This document shows, piece by piece, positions 1 through 8,097 of a stretch of DNA of 64,000 bases. A program made the position numbers and the translations under genes. The notes below the pieces were generated by a model that had not been told where the DNA came from, did no database searches, and saw nothing but the letters and a program-made list of their open reading frames with translations. Source of the stretch: Eubacteriales bacterium mix99 (GTDB taxonomy: Bacteria; Bacillota; Clostridia; Caldicoprobacterales; DTU083); contig CP121690.1 in NCBI GenBank assembly GCA_038396605.1, positions 590,500 through 654,499 on the forward strand, written 5' to 3'. How positions within the stretch are numbered: the first letter of the stretch is position 1; every line of letters begins with the position of its first letter.

Positions 1-222
1 CAGGGCGTTTTCCATCGCCGGATCGTATTCGCCTTTCCGCTTCTGCGACAGGTTCATGGCAAATTCCAGTTCGCTCAGAATCCGCGTGTTCCATCTGGAC
101 GGCGTGGTAATATGAGCCTGCTCCTCCCCGGGCATTCCAAAAGTGTCCTCATAGCGAACCTGCTCCCGGTTCCCTCCGATGGATGTTTTCAACCTTCTGA
201 ATTTTTTTGTCAGTTCTTTCAT
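1..222 (-). CDS. Unrecognised protein, N-terminal part only
   Basis: The gene reads leftward from an ATG at 220-222 and runs off the left edge, so only the first 74 residues are visible. A GAGGGGGA ribosome binding site sits just upstream of the ATG and decides the start. The visible part is charged and soluble (begins MKELTKKFRRLK), without signal peptide or membrane segment. I do not recognise the family. The downstream P-loop kinase gene (363-932) lies upstream on the same strand with a 140-base gap, so the two may or may not be co-transcribed. Confidence 0.6.
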   Translation of the reverse strand, partial: MKELTKKFRRLKTSIGGNREQVRYEDTFGMPGEEQAHITTPSRWNTRILSELEFAMNLSQKRKGEYDPAMENAL

Positions 223-362
223 CGGCAAATCCCCCTCTCGGTCCTCGTATCTTCCGTCTTATTTCCCTTCGGGACGATCCGCACTGCCGGTAAAATCCGT
301 CCAATAACGGACGGGCTCCGCTGTCTGCCTTTCCTCATCCCGCCCCGATCCTGCCGTAAATT

Positions 363-932
363 TTATCCGAACGTTCCGGACGTACCCCAGATCCTGCACT
401 TCAGTTCGGCAATGGAAGGAATATAGCCGTCCTTTGTGTCAATATGGAACGTTGGAACATCCAGATGCGGTTCCTCATAGGGAGTAATGGACAGTTCAAC
501 TCCCTTTCTCGCCAGATCCACCCCCTTGTCATGATGAAAATATTCCCTCATAGGATCGGCCAGGCCGCGGTCCAGAAATCGTTTCTGTGCAATTTCATCC
601 TCCACTTTGCATATGAGCAAAAAGATCCGGGCGCTTCCCTTAAATTTCTTCAGATGCGGTGTCCAGAGCTTATGCTGAAAGGCTGCTTCTGCGATGAGGG
701 ATATCTGATCGGACAGAAGACTTTCCACCGCCTCGAAGAAAATATCCGTTACAATTTGATTGGTCTCGGGAGGCAACCCGGAATGTCTCTTTTGAAACGT
801 ATGTACATAACCTTCCTTCAGCGCATCCCGGCTGATCAGCGGCATATAGAACTGTTTTGCGATCTCCCCGGCAAACGTTGTCTTCCCCGAACCCGGTCTT
901 CCGGTAACCACCAGTAAGTATGGCAGCGGCAT
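363..932 (-). CDS. AAA_33-type P-loop kinase-like ATPase
   Basis: A 189-residue soluble protein with a Walker A motif at the very start (GRPGSGKT, about residues 11-18). This layout is typical of small zeta-toxin/AAA_33-type kinases that phosphorylate a small molecule or nucleotide. An Asp-Ala pair after ISR (residues 34-37) and an arginine-rich stretch near 125-135 fit the lid region of such kinases. An AGGAGGGGG ribosome binding site precedes the ATG. No partner antitoxin is visible, so a toxin role is not supported. The substrate is unknown. Confidence 0.75.
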   Translation of the reverse strand: MPLPYLLVVTGRPGSGKTTFAGEIAKQFYMPLISRDALKEGYVHTFQKRHSGLPPETNQIVTDIFFEAVESLLSDQISLIAEAAFQHKLWTPHLKKFKGSARIFLLICKVEDEIAQKRFLDRGLADPMREYFHHDKGVDLARKGVELSITPYEEPHLDVPTFHIDTKDGYIPSIAELKCRIWGTSGTFG

Positions 933-1234
933 ATTTTCCCCCTCCTTTGCTGCGGATGGATGACACTTAGCGAATGGTTCACGGTTTCATGATATCATAT
1001 TTTGATCCTCAATGTACCGGCTGATTTTTATTTGTTCCGGAAAAGAAAATAAACAGGCTCTTTCCGCAAAAAGAATAAAAGGCGGAGGCAACAAGGAATT
1101 GATCAGGACAACGGAGAAGACAGGAGAAGATAAAAACAGTAACAATTACCAGCAGGAAAAAGAGTAACAAAAAATCAGGAAAAATAAAAGGTCAGCAAAA
1201 AAACAGGAAAAGAGTCGAACAGGAGGAAAGCATT
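933..1234. other. Intergenic region with A/G-rich leader
   Basis: About 300 bases between the divergent kinase and beta-galactosidase genes. From about 1060 to 1230 the plus strand is strongly A/G-rich and poor in T, with repeated AACAGGAAAA-like blocks, ending in the AGGAGGAAAG ribosome binding site of the GH35 gene. A 10-bp palindrome ATGATATCAT lies near 991-1000. I see no gene here. Confidence 0.4.
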
Positions 1235-2372
1235 TTGTCTGAATTTAAAATATCCGGCAGAAATTTTGCATACGACGGGAAGCCGGTGCGGATCCTATCC
1301 GGGGCCATCCATTATTTCCGGGTGGTGCCTGAATACTGGAGGGACCGGCTTCTGAAGCTGAAGGCATGCGGGCTGAACACGGTGGAAACCTATGTCGCAT
1401 GGAACATGCATGAGCCGGAACCGGGGCAGTTCTGCTTTGAAGGGATGGCAGACATTGCCCGTTTTGTGGAAATTGCCGGCGAACTGGGGCTGTTTGTCAT
1501 CGTGCGCCCCGGTCCCTATATTTGCGCCGAATGGGAATTTGGAGGACTGCCTGCCTGGCTGCTGGCGGATTCCGATATCCGGCTCCGCTGCCATGACAAG
1601 CCCTGGCTGGAAAAGGTGGACCGCTTTTACGATGAACTGATGCCCCGGCTGAAGCCGATTTTGTGCACCAACGGCGGTCCGATTGTTGCCATGCAGGTCG
1701 AAAATGAATACGGGAGTTATGGAAACGACAAAAAATATCTGAACTATCTGAAGGAGGGAATGATCCGGAGAGGCATCGATGTCCTGCTTTTCACTTCTGA
1801 CGGACCATCGGATGAAATGCTTTGCGGCGGAACCCTGCCGGATGTTTACAGGACGGTGAACTTCGGATCCCGGCCGGAGGAAGGATTTCAAAAGCTTCAG
1901 GAATATCAGCCGGATCAGCCGCTGATGTGCACGGAGTTCTGGAACGGATGGTTTGATCACTGGGGAGAGCCCCATCATACCCGGGACGGAAAAGATGCAG
2001 CGGACGTACTGGATCAGATGCTGAAGGCAGGTGCCTCCGTCAACTTCTATATGTTCCATGGCGGCACCAATTTCGGATTCCGGAATGGGGCAAACTATTA
2101 CGGGGAACTGTCCCCGACAGTGACCAGCTATGATTATGACAGTCCCATCAGCGAGGCAGGAGACCTTAGAGAAATATTATGCCTTTCAAAAAGTGCTGTC
2201 CGGATATACTGAAATTCCGGAAGGAATTCTTCCGGAGCCCATTCCCAAAAAAAGTTACGGAAAAGTCTCCCTTGAACCGTTCAGTGAGCTTAAGAGGCTC
2301 CCTGGATCAGCTTTCCCATCCGGTGCAGCGCACCTGTCCGGAACCCATGGAAAAACTGGGGCAAGGGAATAA
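1235..2372 (+). pseudogene. GH35 beta-galactosidase, frameshifted and truncated
   Basis: Begins at a TTG (1235) behind AGGAGG. The first 310 or so residues are a clear GH35 catalytic barrel: the acid/base region QVENEYGSYG and the nucleophile region TEFWNGWFDHWG are intact, as is the MFHGGTNFG motif. At about 2162 the family sequence leaves the frame after SEAGD and continues in another frame (KYYAFQKVLSGYTEIPEG), then near 2290-2300 moves to the third frame (SLDQLSHPV, PMEKLGQG). It stops matching at about 2370. The C-terminal beta domains expected of a roughly 580-residue enzyme are absent. Two frame changes plus truncation mean it is not a functional full-length enzyme. Confidence 0.85.
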
Positions 2373-2483
2373 CCGTCCCGTGGATATTTCATATGTACAG
2401 AATACAACCTTGAAAAAAATAATACAGTCCTGAAAAATGGTACAGATAAGCGGCCCGCTCCTTAAGGTTATCCTGAGTTTTTT
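2373..2483. other. Remnant between GH35 pseudogene and IS30-type element
   Basis: Short AT-rich stretch with no recognisable gene. It ends in ATCCTGAGTTTTTT (2470-2483), which is repeated at 6159-6172 on the far side of the nested insertion. Confidence 0.5.
2470..2483. repeat. Flanking direct repeat of the IS30-type insertion (left)
   Basis: ATCCTGAGTTTTTT directly abuts the left terminal repeat; the same sequence lies one base beyond the right terminal repeat at 6159. It is probably a target site duplication, although it is longer than the 2-3 bp usual for IS30 elements. Confidence 0.6.
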
Positions 2484-2513
2484 GTGAATAGAAAAAGTAC
2501 CTTCCAGAGTCAA
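2484..2513 (+). repeat. Left terminal inverted repeat of IS30-type element
   Basis: Thirty bases that match the reverse complement of the right end (4140-4166 joined to 6155-6157) with two mismatches. Confidence 0.8.
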
Positions 2514-2771
2514 AAGCCCCATAAAAGATGAAGGGGTAAGTTCCGGAAAGGGCTTGGAATAGAGGCTTGAAGAGATGATATTGAAGGTGTGGAAAGTGTG
2601 AAATTGATAAAAATGATCAATTGGAAGAAAATTTGGGTATGGCAAACAGACCTGAAAAAAATTAAAATTTCAAAGCTGAAAGATTAAATTCCACAAGTCA
2701 AAGATGAGCTGGAGTTGTCTGTGTACCGCCGGAAATAAATGCTGCAAAAGGTTGGGACTGTAGTTATTCCG
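2514..2771. other. Non-coding 3' part of IS30-type element
   Basis: About 260 A-rich bases between the left terminal repeat and the transposase stop codon. I see no gene. GTGTACCGCC at 2721-2730 is repeated inverted at 4052-4061. Confidence 0.5.
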
Positions 2772-4034
2772 CTATTTTGCGAAAATAAGTTCCGGTTTCA
2801 GCACTACATCATCACGATCTATTTCTCTTATGTTCAGAACCTTCGGCACGTCCTTACCGTAAAGAAAGCAAAAGACCTCAAAAGGCGTTTTATCACCAAG
2901 GGACTTTCGGGGTGCCGAATTAATGTGGGAAAACATAAGATCAATGCTTTCCTGCGTTAGACCGCTGAGGGGATAAGAGTTCGGGATGATATCACGCACG
3001 TAGTTGTGGTTGTTTTCGACATGTGGCTTTTGGCATGATTGCATAGGGTCGCAATAGAATATGCTAAGCCGCGAATTGCCGGATGGATTCAACTCAAAAA
3101 GTCGGTGCATCTCAAATTCGGGCCCACGGTCTGTGAGCAAGACAGGAAATAGTTTGGAGAATTGTTCCGCTCCAAGCTTTTCCTGAAGCCAGTCGATGCT
3201 TTTCGCCATGCTCTCACTGGTTTTATGCGGGTGCAGGAACCCAATCATGAAAGCAGTTTTGGGGAACAGGAAAGTCTGAATGTAAGGCCCTTCCTGACTA
3301 TTGTAGACGGTATCCATTTCCACTGTTGGCGTTTCCGGATTTTCAGACAGGAAGTGCAGATAATCGGCGTATTTCCGTCCTTCATAGTTCGCCGGGGCCT
3401 TACGTTTTTTGTATTTTTGCCGGAACTGTTTGCGATTGACCTGTTCCTTGAGGGAAAAGTTGTCTACGCCATACTCTTTGAAGATTCCGCTTTCAATGTA
3501 ATTATACAATGTCCTTTCACACTGTTTTACCTCTGGGTGCGCGGAAAGGATCTGATGAATGGACTGCCCTTTCTTAAGCAGGGGAACAAGGATTTGGGCA
3601 ATGGAGTCACACTCTCCGGTTGTGAGGTTGACGCCCTCGCGGGTCTCGACAAGATCATCGTGGTATTTCTTATCAGCGGATACCGCGTTGTAGTAATACT
3701 TATCGAGATGGCATCCGGGGCTGTCCTTGCATTTGTTGCAGGCTCCCGGAGATTTGTCACGGCGATTACATATGGGCTCTTCATAGAAGGCGCATTTTTT
3801 AACGCAGGGCTTTGTTGGGCAGGTGCGCATTTTGGTGCACACAATGGGATGATTAAACGGATTGCGGGGTTTAAATCTGCGGTGCTTCCTGATTTCCTTT
3901 GCGACGGTGGTGGCATCTTTTCCGATGGTCCGTGCAATGGATGATTTGGTGGAATTGTTTTCAATTCCAACCTGGATGATCTTTCTGTCCTCCAAAGATA
4001 GATGAGTATTGTCATGAAGCAGTTGTCTCTTCAT
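2772..4034 (-). CDS. IS30 family transposase
   Basis: A 420-residue transposase. The N-terminal helix-turn-helix of IS30 type (LSLEDRKIIQVGIENN, then SSIARTIGKDATTVAKEIRKH) is followed by a cysteine-rich insert with about ten Cys (residues 60-110). A DDE integrase core comes next: first Asp in VEMDTVYN, second in LLTDRGPEFE, and Glu in the HVENNH segment. The open frame extends further upstream, but AAAGGAGG lies 9 bases before the ATG at 4034, so that start is preferred. No frameshift is visible, so the protein may be active, although the right terminal repeat of its element is now split. Confidence 0.88.
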   Translation of the reverse strand: MKRQLLHDNTHLSLEDRKIIQVGIENNSTKSSIARTIGKDATTVAKEIRKHRRFKPRNPFNHPIVCTKMRTCPTKPCVKKCAFYEEPICNRRDKSPGACNKCKDSPGCHLDKYYYNAVSADKKYHDDLVETREGVNLTTGECDSIAQILVPLLKKGQSIHQILSAHPEVKQCERTLYNYIESGIFKEYGVDNFSLKEQVNRKQFRQKYKKRKAPANYEGRKYADYLHFLSENPETPTVEMDTVYNSQEGPYIQTFLFPKTAFMIGFLHPHKTSESMAKSIDWLQEKLGAEQFSKLFPVLLTDRGPEFEMHRLFELNPSGNSRLSIFYCDPMQSCQKPHVENNHNYVRDIIPNSYPLSGLTQESIDLMFSHINSAPRKSLGDKTPFEVFCFLYGKDVPKVLNIREIDRDDVVLKPELIFAK

Positions 4035-4139
4035 AATCATTGGCCTCCTTTGGCGGTACACCTTCATTATGAACTGTGGAACCTGGATTTGCAATCTTAT
4101 TCTGGAATTTACCGTAAGACTTACGTCCAATGAGGTCGC

Positions 4140-4166
4140 TTGACTCTGGATGTTACTTTTTCTATT
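4140..4166 (-). repeat. Right terminal inverted repeat of IS30-type element (split)
   Basis: Twenty-seven of the 30 bases of the right end; the last three (CAC) are at 6155-6157 beyond the IS66 insertion. Matches the left end with two mismatches. Confidence 0.8.
4159..4166. repeat. Target site duplication of IS66 element (left copy)
   Basis: TTTCTATT, identical to 6147-6154. Eight bases is the standard IS66-family duplication length. Confidence 0.9.
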
Positions 4167-4222
4167 GTTACTTATTCACAGCCCTTAAAAAAGTGTATGG
4201 GGAACAAGGCTAATTTCTAGCT

Positions 4223-5779
4223 CTAGCCTTGTTCCTCAATATTCAATATTTCTTCCAACTTGAATGGATCGCCTCTGCAAAGTCGGAGCAGTGCATAAAA
4301 CTCATTAATTCCATGCCTGTAGCATGTTTCAACATAGGATTTGATGTTGGCATAGAACGATGCAGTTTTAACATTTTGAAACTGCCCGGATACCTTCATT
4401 TTAGTCTTTGCACCCCGCAGGCTTCGTTCACTTAAATTGTTGGTGAAGGGGATGTCAAAATTCACCACCCACGCGAGATATTCATCCTTGTAATCCAATA
4501 TTCGCAGGATCAGTGTATTCTCATCACTGGCATAATACTTTGAACCCGTTTCCTCATTTTCTTTGTAGGCATGAAGCATGATGCCATTAAATTCCCAAAA
4601 GAACCTGGAAAGCTCCTCCTGAGTAAATGCCGACACACCGCTGCGGATCAATTCTTCTCTTTTCTTGTCTGTGTCGGCAAGCAACCTGGCCAGATCTTCC
4701 GCCCATTTATGCCCGAGATTGTCCTGAACCTTTTTCAGATCTCTCAGCAAATGCTGATTGCACTCGGCATTCCGGAAAGAATACTCTTTATTGTAGTTTA
4801 CCTTGTTATGGTCGTGCATCACAATGGTGGTGGGAGGAAGCAGCCTGAGGATATTGTCTTCTTCCAACCCTTCCCTGTCCTTGTGCATGTGCGCCTTGTA
4901 AAGAGCAAGTTTCTCCGTTCCATAGAACCTCAGGCAGGCCCTGTGTGTGTTGATCCTAATGACCGTGTCATCCCAGTGGACGATATCCTGCTTTAATATT
5001 TCCTTTCTAAGATCCTCACAGAAGTCCCAGGCATTCTGTGAAGCTCTTTTCTGCAGCTTGCACAGATATCCTTCCGAAAGCTGTATTTCGCCTTCCGTGA
5101 ACCCGTAAATCATTCTGCGGATTTTGTTCAGAGTCACATTTCCCTGATTCATAAGCATCAGGGCTTCTGCCTGAACCTGGACGCCGTACTGATTTTCTTC
5201 CTTCAGGTCATTCGGGATCCTTTCGTGGACTTCCTTTCCGCACTGGAGGCAGCGTTTTACCCGAAACCCGTGACGCGTTTTGGTAACGACCACTTTGTAA
5301 TCCAGGCAATCCTTTTCTATCACTTTACCCGTATCCTCCAGGTCCGTACACTGGCATTCCGGACATTTGTCCGGTACATGCTCCACATAGGCGTCAACTT
5401 CGGAGTCCGGAAAGCGTTCCAGTTTCTTTCTGGCATGCCCCACCTGTCCGCCGATTTTTCTCCCCGTCTTTTTGCGGCTGTTGGGGATCACCTTTTTCTT
5501 GCTTATTGGTGTCTGGCTGGTAGGGAGACCGCTGTTCGTCCCGTCTATGTTCAAAAGAGCCTTCAACCGATCTGCTTCTTTTGTCAGGTCGATAATCACA
5601 ACATCCTTCAGGGAATTCTGTTCATCAAGATCCTTCTTTTGCTTCTCCAGGGTCTTGTACCTGTTTGTAAGCAGGTTGTAGTTATATTTCAGGGCACGCA
5701 GTTCTGCAGCCAGTTTTTCGTTTCTCTGATATAGCTGTTCGTAATCCCTGTAAAAGACTTTTTCATAATTCGTACCCAA
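4223..5779 (-). CDS. IS66 family transposase (TnpC-like)
   Basis: About 518 residues. An N-terminal coiled-coil region (roughly residues 10-75) is followed by a zinc-finger-like segment with two CxxC pairs (CPECQC and CLQCGK). The DDE catalytic domain starts at HWDDTVIRI, with MHDHNKV and a C-terminal NNLSERSLRGAKTKMKVSG motif carrying the Glu. All are hallmarks of IS66 transposases. An ATG at 5800 opens the frame, but GGGAGGTGG lies inside it, 5-7 bases before TTG at 5779, so translation probably starts there. The frame is intact. Confidence 0.9.
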   Translation of the reverse strand: MGTNYEKVFYRDYEQLYQRNEKLAAELRALKYNYNLLTNRYKTLEKQKKDLDEQNSLKDVVIIDLTKEADRLKALLNIDGTNSGLPTSQTPISKKKVIPNSRKKTGRKIGGQVGHARKKLERFPDSEVDAYVEHVPDKCPECQCTDLEDTGKVIEKDCLDYKVVVTKTRHGFRVKRCLQCGKEVHERIPNDLKEENQYGVQVQAEALMLMNQGNVTLNKIRRMIYGFTEGEIQLSEGYLCKLQKRASQNAWDFCEDLRKEILKQDIVHWDDTVIRINTHRACLRFYGTEKLALYKAHMHKDREGLEEDNILRLLPPTTIVMHDHNKVNYNKEYSFRNAECNQHLLRDLKKVQDNLGHKWAEDLARLLADTDKKREELIRSGVSAFTQEELSRFFWEFNGIMLHAYKENEETGSKYYASDENTLILRILDYKDEYLAWVVNFDIPFTNNLSERSLRGAKTKMKVSGQFQNVKTASFYANIKSYVETCYRHGINEFYALLRLCRGDPFKLEEILNIEEQG

Positions 5780-5796
5780 TATAACCACCTCCCGTC

Positions 5797-5895
5797 TCAT
5801 ATTTTGGAAACCTTACCATCCTGTTTATGCGCCTGACAAAGCTTTGCCCGGTAATCGGCATCCAGCGGGTAAAAGCAGATGTCTTTTACAGGCAT
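5797..5895 (-). CDS. Possible 32-residue leader ORF of the IS66 transposase
   Basis: A small frame (MPVKDICFYPLDADYRAKLC and on) whose TGA stop at 5797-5799 overlaps the upstream ATG of the transposase and lies just before its preferred TTG start. Its place matches where other IS66 elements carry accessory genes, and it could couple translation. No convincing ribosome binding site precedes it, and I do not recognise a family. Confidence 0.3.
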   Translation of the reverse strand: MPVKDICFYPLDADYRAKLCQAHKQDGKVSKI

Positions 5896-6131
5896 ATGGA
5901 TTTCATTACGGGATTTCCTTTCTCATGATCTCCATAATGATATATTCGACATAAAATTCCGAAGTTCTGCTTCTTTTTAAAAAATTTAAATATTTTTTTA
6001 TAGAATAATTTTGAATCTGTTAACAGATTTGCTCTGGTTCGTGTTATTGCTGCTCATATCAACAAAAAGGAATCGATATCGATTCCTTTGCTCTCGACTT
6101 TCCGATATTTATTCTGCCTGCTTTTAATTGA
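5896..6131. other. Non-coding 5' part of IS66 element
   Basis: Very AT-rich (long A/T runs near 5975-6005), with the 24-bp palindrome at 6066-6089. It presumably carries the transposase promoter; no gene is visible. Confidence 0.5.
6066..6089 (-). terminator. Perfect 24-bp palindrome with T-run, inside IS66 5' end
   Basis: AAAGGAATCGAT followed by its exact reverse complement. On the minus strand it is followed by TTTTTGTT, so it has the form of an intrinsic terminator acting on transcription that enters the element from the right, upstream of the transposase. Confidence 0.55.
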
Positions 6132-6146
6132 GCTGTGAATAGTAAC

Positions 6147-6154
6147 TTTCTATT
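6147..6154. repeat. Target site duplication of IS66 element (right copy)
   Basis: TTTCTATT, identical to 4159-4166. Confidence 0.9.
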
Positions 6155-6158
6155 CACG

Positions 6159-6172
6159 ATCCTGAGTTTTTT
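6159..6172. repeat. Flanking direct repeat of the IS30-type insertion (right)
   Basis: ATCCTGAGTTTTTT, the same as 2470-2483, one base outside the reconstructed right terminal repeat. Confidence 0.6.
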
Positions 6173-6184
6173 TGAGCCGGCCGC

Positions 6185-6214
6185 TTGACTTTTTGGGCCA
6201 GTTTGCGTTATAAT
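6185..6214 (+). promoter_or_regulatory. Sigma-A-type promoter of the ABC exporter operon
   Basis: TTGACT at 6185-6190 and TATAAT at 6209-6214 with an 18-base spacer, about 140 bases before the exporter start. It is just outside the nested insertion, so the promoter is intact. Confidence 0.7.
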
Positions 6215-6235
6215 TTTAGTTGTGATTTTCCTACC

Positions 6236-6328
6236 ATGTTCACGTCAATGTAAGGCTGGGGAAACAAAATAAGAGACAAAACAACGAAAGCGTGCGCTGT
6301 CCATCGATGGTGCAGCTCGTTTTTTTTT
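6236..6328 (+). promoter_or_regulatory. Leader with terminator-like hairpin (candidate attenuator)
   Basis: Between promoter and gene lies a hairpin: GCTG-CCAT pairs with ATGG-CAGC across 6296-6316, with outer ACGA (6284-6287) pairing to TCGT (6317-6320), followed by eight T. The arm is preceded by an alternative self-complementary GCGTGCGC segment. A five-codon frame (ATG at 6236, stop at 6251-6253) is present but has no clear ribosome binding site. A terminator upstream of a drug-exporter-type gene suggests transcription attenuation, as known for bmrCD of Bacillus; the mechanism here is inference. Confidence 0.5.
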
Positions 6329-6351
6329 AGGTAAGAAAGAGGTAGTATTCT

Positions 6352-8097
6352 ATGTGGAAAGAACTCGCCAAAAGTATAAGGGAATACAAAAAACCATCCA
6401 TTGAAACCGTTATCTGGGTTTCTATCGAAGTGATATTCGAATGCATCATACCCTTCGTGATCGCCGAGCTGGTGAACCAGATCAAAGCCGGCTGCGGACT
6501 GAATGTGATCGCCCGATACGGAATTGTACTTGTCCTGATGGCAGGACTTTCCCTCCTGTTCGGCGCTCTCGCCGGATCCACCTGTGCAACAGCATCCTGT
6601 GGACTGGCCAGGAACCTTCGGAAAGATATTTTCTATAAAATACAGGAGTTTTCATTTGAAAATATAGACCGCTTTTCCACTTCCTCCCTGGTGACACGGC
6701 TCACCACCGATGTGGCCAACATACAGTTCGCTTACATGATGGTTATCCGGACTGCCATCCGCTGTCCCCTGATGCTGGTTTTTTCCTTTGTCATGGCGTT
6801 TATCATGGGCGGCAGAATGGCACTCATTTTTCTCGTTGTGGCGCCTATCCTCGGTTTCGGCCTTTTCATGGTGACTCGTAAAACTTTGCCGCTGTTTCAG
6901 AAGGTTTTCAAAAAATACGATGCCCTGAATCAATCGATTCAGGAAAATGTGAAGGCCATGCGTGTCGTAAAATCCTATGTACGCGAAGATTACGAGAAAG
7001 AAAAGCTGGATAATGCCGCCGAGGAGATCCGGCAGGATTTTACCCGGGCGGAAAGAATTCTTGCCCTGAACAACCCGCTGATGCAGTTCTGCCTGTATTC
7101 GGTGATGACATTTGTCCTGACCTTTGGCTCCTATACCATCATCACCTCAAAAGGTCTTGCACTGGATGTGGGACAGTTTTCTGCCATGCTCAACTACAGC
7201 TTCATGATTCTCAACAGTCTGATGATGTTTTCCATGGTATTTGTGGCGATCACCATATCGGAGGAATCTGCACAGAGAATTGCGGAAACTCTTCAGGAAA
7301 AAAGTACCCTGACCGATCCGGAACAGCCGATTGACACTGTCCGGGACGGTTCCGTGGACTTTGAAAACGTTAGTTTCAAATATTCCCCGGAAGCCGAACG
7401 GATGGCTCTTTCGGATATTCAGATGCATATCCGTTCCGGGGAAACCATCGGCATCATCGGAGGCACCGGATCTTCCAAATCCTCGCTGGTTCAGTTGATT
7501 CCCCGCCTGTATGACGCAACGGAAGGAGTCGTAAAAGTAGGCGGTGTGGACGTCCGGGATTATGACCTGGAGGCCCTGCGAAATCAGGTTGCCGTGGTTC
7601 TGCAGAAAAACATCCTGTTCTCCGGTACCATCCGGGAAAACCTCCGTTGGGGAAATAAAAAGGCGACCGATGAAGAGATGGCGGAAGCCTGCCGGATGTC
7701 CCAGGCAGAAGAATTTATCCTGCAATTCCCGGGCCAGTACGATACCTATGTGGAACAGGGAGGTTCCAACCTTTCCGGTGGGCAGAAACAGCGGCTTTGC
7801 ATTGCCAGAGCCCTGCTGAAAAAGCCGAAAATATTGATTCTGGACGACTCCACCAGCGCAGTGGATACCCGGACAGATGCGCTGATCCGGAAAGCGCTGA
7901 GCCGGTATATCCCGGAAACAACAAAAATAATCATTGCCCAGCGTACTTCCTCCGTCGAAGATGCCGATCGCATTATCGTCATGGAAGGTGGTACCATAAA
8001 CGCTACCGGCAGCCATGAAGAGCTCATGGCAACGAATGAAATTTACAGGGAAATCTATACATCCCAGAATAAGGTGGTGAAAGAAGATGTGGAATAA
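6352..8097 (+). CDS. ABC exporter half-transporter, degenerate-site subunit
   Basis: A 581-residue fusion of a six-helix membrane domain (residues 1-310) and an ATPase domain (about 330-575). The Walker A is GGTGSSKSS, the signature LSGGQKQR, and the Walker B ends LILDDSTSAVD: the catalytic glutamate is replaced by Asp. That is the mark of the degenerate-site subunit in heterodimeric exporters such as TM287/288, LmrCD and BmrCD. The 3' end overlaps the partner gene by 11 bases, supporting a heterodimer. The likely role is drug, peptide or lipid export; substrate unknown. GAAAGAGG precedes the ATG. Confidence 0.9.
   Translation: MWKELAKSIREYKKPSIETVIWVSIEVIFECIIPFVIAELVNQIKAGCGLNVIARYGIVLVLMAGLSLLFGALAGSTCATASCGLARNLRKDIFYKIQEFSFENIDRFSTSSLVTRLTTDVANIQFAYMMVIRTAIRCPLMLVFSFVMAFIMGGRMALIFLVVAPILGFGLFMVTRKTLPLFQKVFKKYDALNQSIQENVKAMRVVKSYVREDYEKEKLDNAAEEIRQDFTRAERILALNNPLMQFCLYSVMTFVLTFGSYTIITSKGLALDVGQFSAMLNYSFMILNSLMMFSMVFVAITISEESAQRIAETLQEKSTLTDPEQPIDTVRDGSVDFENVSFKYSPEAERMALSDIQMHIRSGETIGIIGGTGSSKSSLVQLIPRLYDATEGVVKVGGVDVRDYDLEALRNQVAVVLQKNILFSGTIRENLRWGNKKATDEEMAEACRMSQAEEFILQFPGQYDTYVEQGGSNLSGGQKQRLCIARALLKKPKILILDDSTSAVDTRTDALIRKALSRYIPETTKIIIAQRTSSVEDADRIIVMEGGTINATGSHEELMATNEIYREIYTSQNKVVKEDVE

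Larger units (their letters stand above)
4167..6146 (-). mobile_element. IS66-family element (single-transposase type)
   Basis: A 1,980-bp element bounded by inverted repeats: left 4167-4182 (GTTACTTATTCACAGC) and right 6132-6146 (GCTGTGAATAGTAAC), matching apart from one extra T. Perfect 8-bp duplications TTTCTATT flank it. It carries one large transposase and lacks the usual tnpA/tnpB accessory genes, like the ISBst12-type branch of the family. It landed in the last bases of the right terminal repeat of the older IS30-type element. Confidence 0.92.
2484..6157 (-). mobile_element. IS30-type element, interrupted by IS66-family element
   Basis: Outer limits are set by a 30-bp imperfect inverted repeat. 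The left arm is 2484-2513 (GTGAATAGAAAAAGTA, then CCAGAGTCAA). The right arm is 4140-4166 plus 6155-6157, because an IS66-family element (4167-6146) has inserted three bases from the end. The arms differ at only two positions. Removing the IS66 element and one copy of its 8-bp duplication restores a continuous repeat. The body of 2484-4166 holds one transposase on the minus strand. An inner 10-bp inverted repeat (2721-2730 and 4052-4061) leaves open that the IS30 element proper is smaller and sits inside another short element. Confidence 0.75.

Noticed and set aside
363-932. Zeta-type toxin of a toxin-antitoxin pair
   Set aside because: Only the P-loop kinase fold is supported; no antitoxin gene is adjacent.
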